DNA of 17,316 nt from positions 1 to 17,316 of the forward strand of contig JAEYUH010000271.1 of NCBI GenBank assembly GCA_023432725.1. Direction: 5' to 3'. A model generated the notes under the pieces. It was not told where the DNA came from. It did no database searches and was given only the letters and a program-made list of their open reading frames with translations. The position numbers were made by a program, and so were the translations under genes. Below are positions 6,890 through 13,946 of this stretch, one piece after another. Numbering within the stretch: the stretch's first letter is position 1; each line of letters starts with the position of its first letter. The DNA comes from Actinomycetes bacterium (GTDB taxonomy: Bacteria; Actinomycetota; Actinomycetes; Propionibacteriales; Propionibacteriaceae).

Positions 6890-8132
6890 CGTGCCGCTCC
6901 AGCGCGTCGGCGTAGACGGCCAGGTAGGCGTGCGCCATCGCCTCGCCGCTGAGCGACTCGGCCAGGTCACGAGAGGCCTGCGCCATCTGACGGCGCCGCT
7001 CCGGGGCCGCGGCGAGTTCGGCCATACCGGCCGCGAGTTCCTCGTCGGAGTGCCCGACCAGCAGCGCGTTGCCCGCACCGACGCCGACGTGCAGGCGCTC
7101 GTCGCAGTACAGGATCGGCGCGCCGGCGGCGGCCGCCTCGGCCAGCACCATGCCCTGGGTGTCGAAGTGGTAGGACGCCAGCACGAACACGTCGGCGTCG
7201 GCCAGGTGCTGGGCCATGGCCGCGGTGTCGTCGAGCCGGCCGAGGAAGCGGACCGTGCCCTTCCTGACGGTCGCCGCCAGGCGGCGCAGGGTCTTCTCCT
7301 CGGGCCCTGAGCCGATCACGACCAGTTCGGCGTCCTCGCGATCCAGCAGGGCGAAGGCACGAACCACGGCGTCCACCCGCTTCTCGGGACCGAGCCGGCT
7401 GCAGGTGACGAACCGGACGATCCCGTCCTCGCCGCGGGCGCGCTCGGCCCTGCCGAAGGCGGCGTCCACCCCGCTGGGCACCACGTGCCCGCGTCCGGCC
7501 AGGTCGGGGGCGGCCTCGACGATGCAGGAGACCATGTAGCCGGCCGGTGAGGTGAAGGCGTCGGTCCGGGCGGCCAGCCGGGCGAGGTTGCGCCAGTCGC
7601 GGCGGGCGTGGATGGAGTCCTGTCCCGCCTGGTCGGAGTCGGGCCGCCGGTCGGGTGGCGCGGACCGTCCCCTGGTGGCGAGCTGCAGCAGCCTGCCTGA
7701 CAGCGGGAGGTAGGTCAGCGAGTTCAGCCCTGCCGACCCGGGGTTGGTCAGGTGGGTGCCCACGTAGTTGGAGTGGAAGGTGTGGACGTGGGGCACGCCC
7801 GCCCTCCGCGCGGCGAGGGCGCCCAGGTAGAGCGAGCCACGTTCGTTCTGGGAATGGATGACGTCGAGCCCGGCGTCGGCCACCTGGCCGATGGTGCCCG
7901 GGGTCACCGCGAGCGAGCACAGGTAGCTCGGGGTGCCGGGCAGCCGCCACTGCGGCAGGCCCTCCCACTCGCAGTTGTCCGGCGGCACGAGGTATCGCTC
8001 CGGGGCGAACAGCCGAACCTGGTGGCCCAGGGCCACCAGGTGGTGGATCTGCTGCTCTATCGAGCGCGAGACGCCGCCGGAGTGGGGGTAGAAGTCGTCA
8101 CTGAGGATGCCGATGCGCAACCGGTCCGCCAC
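6882..8132 (-). CDS. GT4 family glycosyltransferase
   Basis: This 416-residue, GT-B fold, retaining glycosyltransferase of family 4 probably acts at the cytoplasmic face of the membrane. N-terminal acceptor domain: LRIGILSDDFYPHSGGVSRS (5-24), with the Gly-rich loop, and VIHSQNERGS (91-100). C-terminal nucleotide-sugar domain: HVVPSGVD (216-223), CSRLGPEKRVDAVVRAF (244-260), VVIGSGPEE (271-279), VRFLGRLD (294-301), and DTQGMVLAEAAAAG (324-337). The E-x7-E motif is present as D324-x7-E332. The TQG variant is reminiscent of lipid glucosyltransferases, but acceptor and donor are unknown. An unusual basic, polar insert lies near 154-180. The start is uncertain. GTG 8132 is preferred for its position just before the conserved fold and because TAGGGT (8140-8145) lies 7 nt upstream, a leaderless layout. 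GTG at 8171 is the alternative. Confidence 0.88.
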   Translation of the reverse strand: MADRLRIGILSDDFYPHSGGVSRSIEQQIHHLVALGHQVRLFAPERYLVPPDNCEWEGLPQWRLPGTPSYLCSLAVTPGTIGQVADAGLDVIHSQNERGSLYLGALAARRAGVPHVHTFHSNYVGTHLTNPGSAGLNSLTYLPLSGRLLQLATRGRSAPPDRRPDSDQAGQDSIHARRDWRNLARLAARTDAFTSPAGYMVSCIVEAAPDLAGRGHVVPSGVDAAFGRAERARGEDGIVRFVTCSRLGPEKRVDAVVRAFALLDREDAELVVIGSGPEEKTLRRLAATVRKGTVRFLGRLDDTAAMAQHLADADVFVLASYHFDTQGMVLAEAAAAGAPILYCDERLHVGVGAGNALLVGHSDEELAAGMAELAAAPERRRQMAQASRDLAESLSGEAMAHAYLAVYADALERHGG

Positions 8133-8139
8133 CCGGCCC

Positions 8140-8145
8140 ACCCTA
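8140..8145 (-). promoter_or_regulatory. Candidate -10 of the glycosyltransferase gene
   Basis: TAGGGT on the minus strand lies 7 nt before the GTG at 8132. It matches the spacing of other leaderless promoters here, but no good -35 was seen. If the gene starts at 8171, this hexamer is merely coding. Confidence 0.25.
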
Positions 8146-8177
8146 GCGGTGGAACCCTCCGTTGCCGCCACCGGCGC

Positions 8178-8807
8178 TCAGGCCTCGACCACGAGCGCTG
8201 AGATCTGCCTGCCCACCTCGGTGGTCAGGATGAGCGTGAGGTCGGCGCGCGGGGTGGCGAAGTAGAGCCGGCCGGCGCTCTCCTCGCCGGCAGTGATCGG
8301 CAGCGAGCCGAAGTCGGTCTGGTCGCCTGCGGGGGAGGGGTAGAGCACCTCGACCGCGTCATTGGAGAAGGCGAGGAAGGCGAACGTCAGGGTGCCCCTG
8401 TCGACGGCCACCCTGACCATCACCTCCACGCCGGTGTCGTCCCAGCGCCGCTCGACAACCTGCCAGCGGCCGGTCACCCGTCCGTCGGTGGTGGTGAACG
8501 GTTGTCCGCCCAGGGTCTCGGTCGGGGAGGGGGTCGGTGTGGGGGAAGGAGCGGGCGGCCCGGGCCAGCTCGCGGGAAGGGTGGCGGTGACGACGATGAG
8601 CACGGCGGCGAGCAGCACGCCGATGCCGATGAACCAGGGCGCGCGGGAACGGGGCGGGGCGAACTCGGCGATGCTGGTCTTCGGGGCGGCCTGAGGGCCG
8701 AGCGGCCGCGTCGGATCCCAGTTCCCGGATGGCCGGCCTTGCCCCGGCAGCGGCGCGGGGCTCCACCCCGGCTGGTCCGGAGGCTGGGGGTACGGTGGCT
8801 GGCTCAT
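8178..8807 (-). CDS. Proline-rich single-pass membrane protein, function unknown
   Basis: I do not recognise a named family. The 209-residue protein starts with a Pro/Gly/Gln-rich cytoplasmic segment (1-55). One membrane helix follows (about 58-77: PWFIGIGVLLAAVLIVVTA), then a Pro/Ser/Thr linker (82-98, with repeated SPTPTP-like units) and an outside domain of about 105 residues. That domain is rich in predicted beta strands (RWQVVERRWDDTGVEVMVRV, TLTFAFLAFS, DLTLILTTEVG). The layout resembles many actinobacterial membrane-anchored accessory proteins. ATG 8807 is preceded at 7 nt by TAGCCT (8815-8820) and no Shine-Dalgarno, a leaderless layout. It lies on the same strand as the glycosyltransferase, just upstream, so co-transcription is possible, though a link in function is not shown. 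Confidence 0.75.
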   Translation of the reverse strand: MSQPPYPQPPDQPGWSPAPLPGQGRPSGNWDPTRPLGPQAAPKTSIAEFAPPRSRAPWFIGIGVLLAAVLIVVTATLPASWPGPPAPSPTPTPSPTETLGGQPFTTTDGRVTGRWQVVERRWDDTGVEVMVRVAVDRGTLTFAFLAFSNDAVEVLYPSPAGDQTDFGSLPITAGEESAGRLYFATPRADLTLILTTEVGRQISALVVEA

Positions 8808-8814
8808 CGCGACA

Positions 8815-8820
8815 AGGCTA
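8815..8820 (-). promoter_or_regulatory. Candidate leaderless -10 of the proline-rich membrane protein gene
   Basis: TAGCCT on the minus strand lies 7 nt before ATG 8807. It is the same hexamer and almost the same spacing as at the DUF2207 gene. A possible -35 (GTTTGG, 8837-8842) lies 16 bp upstream. Confidence 0.4.
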
Positions 8821-8896
8821 CCCGGCCCGGAGCCCGCCAAACCCTGTCGCTCCGGCGGGATCTGGGGCCGCCCGGCTTCGTTCGCCCTGCCCGGGG

Positions 8897-8936
8897 CTGT
8901 GGATGACCAGCCCGCTGGACCGATTGCTGTGGACAA
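8897..8936 (+). promoter_or_regulatory. DnaA-box-like pair upstream of the DUF4192 gene
   Basis: CTGTGGATGAC (8897-8907; reverse complement contains TCATCCACA, one mismatch from TTATCCACA) is followed by TGTGGACAA (8928-8936), the exact reverse complement of the actinobacterial DnaA box TTGTCCACA. GCTGTGGA is directly repeated with a 30-bp period (8896, 8926). The same module occurs before comEA. Whether DnaA or another protein binds is unknown. Confidence 0.5.
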
Positions 8937-8972
8937 GTGGTGCACCGACGGCAGGACTCCCAGACTCCCGGC

Positions 8973-9977
8973 ATGACAGTGCACGACGAGCGGCCGCGGC
9001 TTCGGCTGCGCACAGTTGACGACGCCCTGGGGCTGATCCCGCACCTGCTGGGCTTCCACCCGCAGGAGTCGCTGGTGGTGCTGGTCGTCGACGGCGGGCA
9101 GGTGGCGGTCACCGCCCGGATCGACCTGCAGGACGCCGCGCCGCCCGACGGGGTGGAGGCTGTGCTCGAGCGGATCTGGCGACGGTTCCCGCTGGCCGAC
9201 GGGTGGTTCGTCGCCTACACCGGCGATCACGGCGCCGGCTGGGAGGTGCTGGGCCGCTGCGAGGCCTTCCTTCCACTCGACGCGCGCCGGCGGCTCACCC
9301 TGGTCGACGGCGACTCGTGGTGGATCGACGAACCGGGCGGTCCGGCGGGGCGGCACGACCCGGGCAGCAGTGCGCTCGCCGCCCAGGCGACGGTCCACGG
9401 CCTGGTAGCGCGGCCGTCGCGAAGCGACGTCGAACAGCTGCTCGACGGTCCGCCGGAGACAGACCGCGATCACCTCATCGCGGTCGCGGAACGCACCGGC
9501 GCCGAGTTGGCGCAGGTCAAGGGGAGGCGCTGGCCGGGGCTGATGGCGACAACCCTGGCCCGCTACCGGCTCCAGGGCCGGCTCGACGACGGTGAGGCGG
9601 CCCTGCTCGCCGCGCTCGCCACCCACCCCGACGCCAGGGACGTCGCGCTGTTGTCGATCTCGCGCGCCGACGCCGACCAGCACGTCGACCTGTGGCGACG
9701 GGTGGTCAACCGGACGCTGCCCGGGCACCAGGGGTACCCGCTGGCCCTGCTCGGAATGGCCTCCTGGATCACGGGCGAGGGTGCGCTGGCCGCGATGTGC
9801 CTGGAACGGGCGGAACGGCTCGAGCCCTACGCGCGGCTGGTCGGGATCCTCAGCCTCGTCATCGAGGCCGTGGTCCCGCCCACGCTGTGGGACGACCTCC
9901 GGCCCGAGCTGCTGGCCACCGCCAGCACACCGGTCAGGCGAGCAGTGGCCCGGCCAGGGTCCCGAGCAGGTAGGTGA
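8973..9977 (+). CDS. DUF4192 domain protein
   Basis: This 334-residue soluble protein belongs to the actinobacterial DUF4192 family. The hallmark is the N-terminal block TVDDALGLIPHLLGFHPQESLVVLVVDGGQVAVTARID. A helical C-terminal half follows, with LMATTLARYRLQGRLDDGEAALLAALA and VDLWRRVVNRTLPGHQGYPLALLGMASWITGEGALAA in TPR-like spacing. No catalytic motif stands out and the function is not known. ATG 8973 is preferred over the upstream GTG 8937 because the conserved domain starts just after it and because the 14 bases ending in this ATG are identical to those ending in the comEA start. There is no Shine-Dalgarno sequence. The 3' end overlaps the convergent VIT gene by 44 bp. The upstream boxes suggest it is controlled together with comEA. 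Confidence 0.85.
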   Translation: MTVHDERPRLRLRTVDDALGLIPHLLGFHPQESLVVLVVDGGQVAVTARIDLQDAAPPDGVEAVLERIWRRFPLADGWFVAYTGDHGAGWEVLGRCEAFLPLDARRRLTLVDGDSWWIDEPGGPAGRHDPGSSALAAQATVHGLVARPSRSDVEQLLDGPPETDRDHLIAVAERTGAELAQVKGRRWPGLMATTLARYRLQGRLDDGEAALLAALATHPDARDVALLSISRADADQHVDLWRRVVNRTLPGHQGYPLALLGMASWITGEGALAAMCLERAERLEPYARLVGILSLVIEAVVPPTLWDDLRPELLATASTPVRRAVARPGSRAGR

Positions 9978-10650
9978 GTCCCATCGCCAGCGAGCCCACC
10001 ACGAGGTTGCGCAGCATCGGCCGGACGGGGCTGGCGTCGCCCAGCCGGGCGCTGACGAAGCCGGTCAGCACCAGGGCCAGCCACACCGAGACCAGGGTGA
10101 ACGGAAGGCGGAGCTCGTGGGGGCTGAGCACCATGGCGAGCAGCGGGATGATCGCCCCCGCGGCGAAGGCGATCACGGAGGCGACGGCGGCGGCCCACGG
10201 GGAGACGCGCTCGTCGGCGTCGATCCCGATGGTGGTTCGGGCGTGGTGCTCCAGCCCGCCGGACTGGCTCAGCTCGCCGGCGACCTCGCGGGCAAGCTCG
10301 GGGCTCAGCCCCTGGTCGAGGTAGTACTGCTCGAGCTGCCGGGCGACGAGTTCGGGGTCGGCCGCCGCGGCGCGCCGCTGCTCGGCCAGGGCGGCCAGCT
10401 CGGTGTCGCGCTGGCTGCTCACCGACACGTACTCCCCGCCGGCCATCGACAACGCGCCGGCGACCATTCCGGCCAGCCCCGCGATCACCAGCGCGAGCCG
10501 GTCAGAGGTGGCGCCGGCCACCCCGAAGACCAGACCCGCGGTCGAGACGATGCCGTCGTTGGCGCCCAGCACCCCCGCCCGCAGCCAGTTCAGGCGCGAG
10601 CTGAGAGAGGCCTCCACGGTCCCTTGACGTTGCATCGTGATGATCGCCAT
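9934..10650 (-). CDS. VIT/CCC1 family iron/manganese transporter
   Basis: This 238-residue membrane protein belongs to the vacuolar iron transporter family, which moves Fe2+ or Mn2+ out of the cytoplasm. Five membrane helices lie at about 25-46, 51-75, 152-175, 182-201 and 214-236. The signatures are RLNWLRAGVLGANDGIVSTAGLVFGVAGA (helix 1) and AGLAGMVAGALSMAGGEYVSVSSQRDTE (helix 2 into the metal-binding domain). The cytosolic domain (80-150) is helical and rich in Glu, with E119, E122, E126 and H135-H136 as possible metal ligands. ATG 10650 is used; ATG 10635 is an alternative. An iron-box-like palindrome at 10687-10705 suggests control by a DtxR/IdeR-type regulator. In several Actinobacteria such regulators act on iron storage and export genes, sometimes as activators. 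Confidence 0.92.
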   Translation of the reverse strand: MAIITMQRQGTVEASLSSRLNWLRAGVLGANDGIVSTAGLVFGVAGATSDRLALVIAGLAGMVAGALSMAGGEYVSVSSQRDTELAALAEQRRAAAADPELVARQLEQYYLDQGLSPELAREVAGELSQSGGLEHHARTTIGIDADERVSPWAAAVASVIAFAAGAIIPLLAMVLSPHELRLPFTLVSVWLALVLTGFVSARLGDASPVRPMLRNLVVGSLAMGLTYLLGTLAGPLLA

Positions 10651-10686
10651 GCCCCCACTGTTCCCGGTAAAACCCCTTGTCGCAAG

Positions 10687-10705
10687 CAAGGAAAGGCATT
10701 CCTAA
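10687..10705 (-). promoter_or_regulatory. DtxR/IdeR-type iron box upstream of the VIT gene
   Basis: On the minus strand the 19-mer reads TTAGGAATGCCTTTCCTTG. It matches 15 of 19 positions of the degenerate iron box TWAGGTWAGSCTWACCTWA, but only 11 of 19 of the strict version. The contact triplets AGG and CCT keep the right spacing. It lies 37 bp upstream of ATG 10650, next to a -35-like TTGCGA (10680-10685), a place that could suit activation. The downstream -10 is poor. Confidence 0.5.
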
Positions 10706-10813
10706 CCGGCTGCGGACCCCGTCCTTGGGCCGGGTCTGGGGCCGTTCCGTGGCGCTCGCGGGGGTCATCGTGGGCCCGGTGGGCCGGTGGAGACCTGTGG
10801 TATCCGGATGGCC

Positions 10814-10819
10814 TATCAT
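10814..10819 (+). promoter_or_regulatory. -10 element of the leuS leader transcript
   Basis: TATCAT is a good -10 hexamer lying 6 nt before the GTG of the leucine-rich leader peptide, so the leader would be translated from a leaderless start. No convincing -35 was found 17-18 bp upstream. Confidence 0.55.
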
Positions 10820-10825
10820 GAGGGG

Positions 10826-10855
10826 GTGCTGAGCGCAGTCCTGCTGCTTCGATAG
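10826..10855 (+). CDS. Leucine-rich leader peptide of leuS
   Basis: GTG CTG AGC GCA GTC CTG CTG CTT CGA TAG encodes a nine-residue peptide, (M)LSAVLLLR, with four leucines, three in a row just before the end. It starts 6 nt after a TATCAT -10 box and lies between that promoter and an intrinsic terminator upstream of leuS. This is the classic layout of ribosome-mediated attenuation, where scarce charged tRNA-Leu stalls the ribosome and prevents termination. It is too short to show coding statistics, so the case rests on position, codon content and the terminator. Confidence 0.6.
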   Translation: MLSAVLLLR

Positions 10856-10877
10856 CCGCGGCCCACCCGGTCGCGGC
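10855..10877 (+). promoter_or_regulatory. Leader hairpin at the stop codon of the leuS leader peptide
   Basis: GCCGCGGCC (10855-10863) pairs with GGTCGCGGC (10869-10877) in a 9-bp stem with one G-U pair and a 5-nt loop. Its first base is the last base of the leader stop codon, and it abuts the terminator stem. A ribosome reaching the stop codon would melt it. Its exact part in the switch (pause or anti-terminator) is unclear. Confidence 0.45.
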
Positions 10878-10914
10878 GCCCCCTGACGAGCCCACGGGCA
10901 CGAGGGGGCTTTTT
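10878..10914 (+). terminator. Intrinsic terminator (attenuator) upstream of leuS
   Basis: GCCCCCT (10878-10884) and AGGGGGC (10903-10909) form a 7-bp stem with an 18-nt loop that can partly pair inside (GCC/GGC). The stem is followed directly by TTTTT (10910-10914). It lies between the leader peptide and the leuS start, so transcription ends here unless the leader structure switches. Confidence 0.75.
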
Positions 10915-10948
10915 CATGCCGCAGGAGCGAAACGATGGAGGTCAGGAA

Positions 10949-13420
10949 GTGACGACGGAACAGGTCCGACGCGGGTACGACGCTGCGGCCGCGCAGCAGC
11001 GCTGGCAGCAGTTCTGGGAGGACGACCGCACCTTCGCCCCGCTCGACGACGGCAGCCGCGAGCGGCGCTACGTGCTGGACATGTTCCCCTACCCCTCCGG
11101 CGACCTGCACATGGGCCACGCCGAGGCCTTCGTGATGGGTGACGTCGTCGCGCGCTACTGGCGGATGCAGGGCTACGACGTGATGCACCCGATCGGTTGG
11201 GACTCCTTCGGACTGCCGGCCGAGAACGCGGCGATCGCCCGCAACGCCCACCCGGCGGACTGGACCTACACCAACATCGAGACCCAGGCCCGTTCCTTCA
11301 AGCGGTACGGGCTGAGCTTCGACTGGACCCGGCGGCTGCACACCTCCGACCCCGAGTACTACCGCTGGACGCAGTGGCTGTTCCTGCGCTTCTACGAGCG
11401 CGGCCTGGCCTACCGCAAGGACTCCTTCGTCAACTGGTGCCCCAAGGACCAGACGGTGCTGGCCAACGAACAGGTGGTTCAGGGTGCCTGCGAGCGCTGC
11501 GGCTCCACCGTCACCAAGCGCAAGCTGAACCAGTGGTACTTCAAGGTCACCGACTACGCCCAGCGCCTGCTGGACGACATGGAGGGTCTGGAGGGCAAGT
11601 GGCCCGACCGGGTGCTGGCGATGCAGCGCAACTGGATCGGCCGCTCCCAGGGTGCCTATGTGGACTTCAGGATCGAGGGGCGCGAGGAGCCGATCAGGGT
11701 CTTCACCACCCGGCCGGACACCTTGTACGGCGCTACCTTCTTCGTCGTGGCGCCGGACGCCGACCTCGCCTCGGAGCTGTGCGCGCCCGAGCACCGCGAG
11801 GAGTTCGAGGCCTACCTGGAGCAGACCAAGCGGGCTACCGAGATCGAGCGGCAGTCGACCGAGCGTCCCAAGACCGGCGTCTTCCTCGGCCGGTACGCGA
11901 TCAACCCTGTCAACGGCGAGAAGCTACCGGTCTGGGCCGCCGACTACGTGCTGAGCGAGTACGGCACCGGCGCCATCATGGCGGTGCCCGCTCACGACCA
12001 GCGTGACCTCGACTTCGCCAGGGCCTTCGACCTGCCGGTCCGCGTCGTGCTGGACACCGGTCTGCCGGACCCTGTCGAGTCCGGCATCGCGACCCCCGGT
12101 GACGGCGCCTACGTCAACTCGCCCAAGCTGGCGGGGCTGACCGACAAGGCCGCCGGTGTCGCGGCGATGTGCGACTTCCTGGAGGGGGAGGCGACCGGCC
12201 GCGCCGCCATCACCTACCGGTTGCGGGACTGGTTGCTGAGCCGGCAGCGGTTCTGGGGCTGCCCGATCCCCATCATCCACTGCCCCGGCTGCGGCGAGGT
12301 CCCGGTGCCCGACGACCAGCTGCCGGTGACGTTGCCCGACCTGCGCGGCGCCGACCTGCAGCCCAAGGGCACCAGCCCGCTGGCGGGAGCCACGGACTGG
12401 GTGGCCGTGGCCTGCCCCAAGTGCGGCGGAGCGGCCTCCCGCGACACCGACACCATGGACACGTTCGTCGACTCGTCGTGGTACTTCTTCCGCTACTGCT
12501 CCCCGAACCACACCGACGGCCCGTTCGACCCCGCCGAGGTCGCCCGCTGGATGCCGGTCGCGCAGTACGTCGGCGGCGTCGAGCACGCGATCCTGCACCT
12601 GCTGTACTCGCGGTTCTTCACCAAGGTGCTGCACGACATGGGCCTGATCGACTTCGGCGAGCCGTTCACCCGGCTGCTCAACCAGGGCCAGGTGATCAAC
12701 CAGGGCAAGGCGATGAGCAAGTCGCTGGGCAACGGGGTCGACCTGGGCAAGCAGATCGACACCTACGGCGTGGACGCGATCCGCACCACCGTGGTGTTCG
12801 CCGGCCCGCCGGAGGACGACATCGACTGGGCCGACATGTCGCCGGGCTCGACGGCCAAGTTCCTGCAGCGCGCCTACCGGCTGGCCGGGGACGTCACCTC
12901 CCAGGCAGAGGTCGACCCGGCGTCGGGCGACCTGGCGTTGCGGCGGGCCACCCATCGTTCGATAGCCGACATCACCGAGGCCCTGGACAGTCGCCGCTTC
13001 AACGTCGCGGTCGCGCGGATCATGGAGCTGGTCAATGCCGCGCGCAAGACCATCGACACCGGTGCCGGCCCGGCCGACCCGGCGGTGCGGGAGGCGGCCG
13101 AGTTCGTCACCCAGGCGCTGAGCATTGTGGCGCCCTACGTCGCCGAGGAGATGTGGGAGGCGCTGGGCCACGCGCCCTCGGTCGCCAACTCCCGTTGGCC
13201 GAAGGCGGACCCGGCGCTGCTGGTCGCCGAGTCGGTCACCTGCGTGGTACAGGTGCAGGGCAAGGTTCGGGCCAAGCTCGAGGTGTCGCCCTCGGCCACC
13301 GAGGCCGAGCTGACCGAGCTGGCGCTGGCCGACCCCGGCGTGCAACGCGCGCTGGACGGCCGTGCGGTACGGCAGGTGATCGTGCGGGCCCCCAGGCTGG
13401 TCAGCATCGTGCCCGCGTGA
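10949..13420 (+). CDS. leuS: Leucyl-tRNA synthetase
   Basis: This 823-residue class I synthetase charges tRNA-Leu in the cytoplasm. HIGH motif: [15 protein letters not shown] (HMGH at 54-57). The CP1 editing domain includes [13 protein letters not shown] (from 253) and [16 protein letters not shown], so proofreading is expected. Cysteine pairs C445/C448 and C489/C492 (CPGCG, CPKCG) form a zinc-binding insert. KMSKS motif: [10 protein letters not shown] (AMSKS 588-592), an Ala in place of the first Lys. The C-terminal anticodon-binding and tail domains follow, ending [20 protein letters not shown] 10949 is chosen because GGAGG (10937-10941) lies 7 nt upstream. The in-frame ATG 10916 abuts the terminator T-tract and has no ribosome-binding site. 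Regulation is likely by the leader attenuator. The gene ends just before a very strong hairpin. Confidence 0.97.
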   Translation: MTTEQVRRGYDAAAAQQRWQQFWEDDRTFAPLDDGSRERRYVLDMFPYPSGDLHMGHAEAFVMGDVVARYWRMQGYDVMHPIGWDSFGLPAENAAIARNAHPADWTYTNIETQARSFKRYGLSFDWTRRLHTSDPEYYRWTQWLFLRFYERGLAYRKDSFVNWCPKDQTVLANEQVVQGACERCGSTVTKRKLNQWYFKVTDYAQRLLDDMEGLEGKWPDRVLAMQRNWIGRSQGAYVDFRIEGREEPIRVFTTRPDTLYGATFFVVAPDADLASELCAPEHREEFEAYLEQTKRATEIERQSTERPKTGVFLGRYAINPVNGEKLPVWAADYVLSEYGTGAIMAVPAHDQRDLDFARAFDLPVRVVLDTGLPDPVESGIATPGDGAYVNSPKLAGLTDKAAGVAAMCDFLEGEATGRAAITYRLRDWLLSRQRFWGCPIPIIHCPGCGEVPVPDDQLPVTLPDLRGADLQPKGTSPLAGATDWVAVACPKCGGAASRDTDTMDTFVDSSWYFFRYCSPNHTDGPFDPAEVARWMPVAQYVGGVEHAILHLLYSRFFTKVLHDMGLIDFGEPFTRLLNQGQVINQGKAMSKSLGNGVDLGKQIDTYGVDAIRTTVVFAGPPEDDIDWADMSPGSTAKFLQRAYRLAGDVTSQAEVDPASGDLALRRATHRSIADITEALDSRRFNVAVARIMELVNAARKTIDTGAGPADPAVREAAEFVTQALSIVAPYVAEEMWEALGHAPSVANSRWPKADPALLVAESVTCVVQVQGKVRAKLEVSPSATEAELTELALADPGVQRALDGRAVRQVIVRAPRLVSIVPA

Positions 13421-13426
13421 CCCCGT

Positions 13427-13485
13427 CCTGACGCCGAACGGGCCGGCTCCCCAGGTGGGGAGCCGGCCCGTTCGGCGCTGTCAGG
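13427..13485. terminator. Strong bidirectional terminator between leuS and the DUF2249 gene
   Basis: A perfect 21-bp stem (13432-13452 with 13457-13477) closes on a 4-nt loop AGGT. It can be extended by CCTGA/TCAGG (13427-13431 with 13481-13485) past a 3-nt bulge. It lies 6 bases after the leuS stop and 1 base before the end of the convergent gene. It has no T-tract in either direction. Confidence 0.75.
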
Positions 13486-13486
13486 G

Positions 13487-13786
13487 TCAGCGGCGGGTGA
13501 CCTCGATCCGCCAGGTGGCAGGGCCCTCCTCGAGGGCCGCCACGTCGAAGCTGTCGGGGGCGAGCCGGTGCAGCGCGGAGAGCAGCGGGGCGGGGGAGTG
13601 GTCGGCGACCAGCACCACCTGCTGGCCCGAGCGCAGGCTGGTGAGCCCGCCCAGCACGGCGCCGGACCGCATCACCTTCGGGATCGCCGAGAGCACGAGC
13701 TCGGGGGTGCCGTCGGAGCACCCGCAGCCGCAGCCGCCGTGCTTCTGCTTGGCGTTCGCGCCGGCCATTTCGAGGTTGATCGCCAT
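13487..13786 (-). CDS. Small DUF2249 family protein with a His/Cys-rich N-terminus
   Basis: This 99-residue protein has a DUF2249-type fold, which is related to the TusA-like sulfur-carrier fold. The hallmarks are PELVLSAIPKVMRSGAVLGGLTSL, the strand VVLVADHSPAPLLSALHRL, and the ending LEEGPATWRIEVTRR. Before the domain stands HGGCGCGCSDG (H16, C19, C21, C23), a possible metal-binding cluster. Family members often sit near respiratory, nitric-oxide or sulfur metabolism genes, but none are adjacent here. The role is unknown. ATG 13786 is supported by GGAGAGGA a few bases upstream. It is convergent with leuS and divergent from comEA, sharing the 160-bp upstream region with the comEA boxes. Confidence 0.8.
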   Translation of the reverse strand: MAINLEMAGANAKQKHGGCGCGCSDGTPELVLSAIPKVMRSGAVLGGLTSLRSGQQVVLVADHSPAPLLSALHRLAPDSFDVAALEEGPATWRIEVTRR

Positions 13787-13856
13787 CCGGGTTCCTCTCC
13801 ACAAGGGTGATTGCCCGTCCACGGTACCCGGCGTGCGGCCGGCGCACCGAATCGGC

Positions 13857-13896
13857 CTGTGGATGACGGACGGCGGGGACGGGCCTGTTGTCCACA
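13857..13896 (+). promoter_or_regulatory. DnaA-box-like pair upstream of comEA
   Basis: CTGTGGATGAC (13857-13867) is identical to the box before the DUF4192 gene. TTGTCCACA (13888-13896), a perfect actinobacterial DnaA box also seen as GTTGT-CC-ACAAC, starts 31 bp further on, the same offset as at the other gene but inverted. A 14-bp block AGACTCCCGGCATG (13936-13949) shared with that gene forms the comEA start region. Confidence 0.5.
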
Positions 13897-13946
13897 ACCG
13901 GACGAATCGCGCGGCACAACCCGGGCCGCGCGCCAAGACTCCCGGC

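Noticed and set aside
10818..10832. Alternative leader ATG AGG GGG TGC TGA before leuS
   Set aside because: It overlaps the -10 box, so it would lie upstream of the transcript start. The GTG leader with Leu codons fits better.
10826..10948. T-box riboswitch before leuS
   Set aside because: No T-box sequence or specifier-loop layout was found; the leader peptide plus terminator explains the region.
11924..13345. 473-codon open frame antisense to leuS
   Set aside because: leuS is certain on the other strand. The antisense product has shadow composition only.
13833..13847. GTGCG-N5-CGCAC inverted repeat upstream of comEA and the DUF2249 gene
   Set aside because: The arms are short and GC-rich, and it is not found at the DUF4192 gene; too weak to call an operator.
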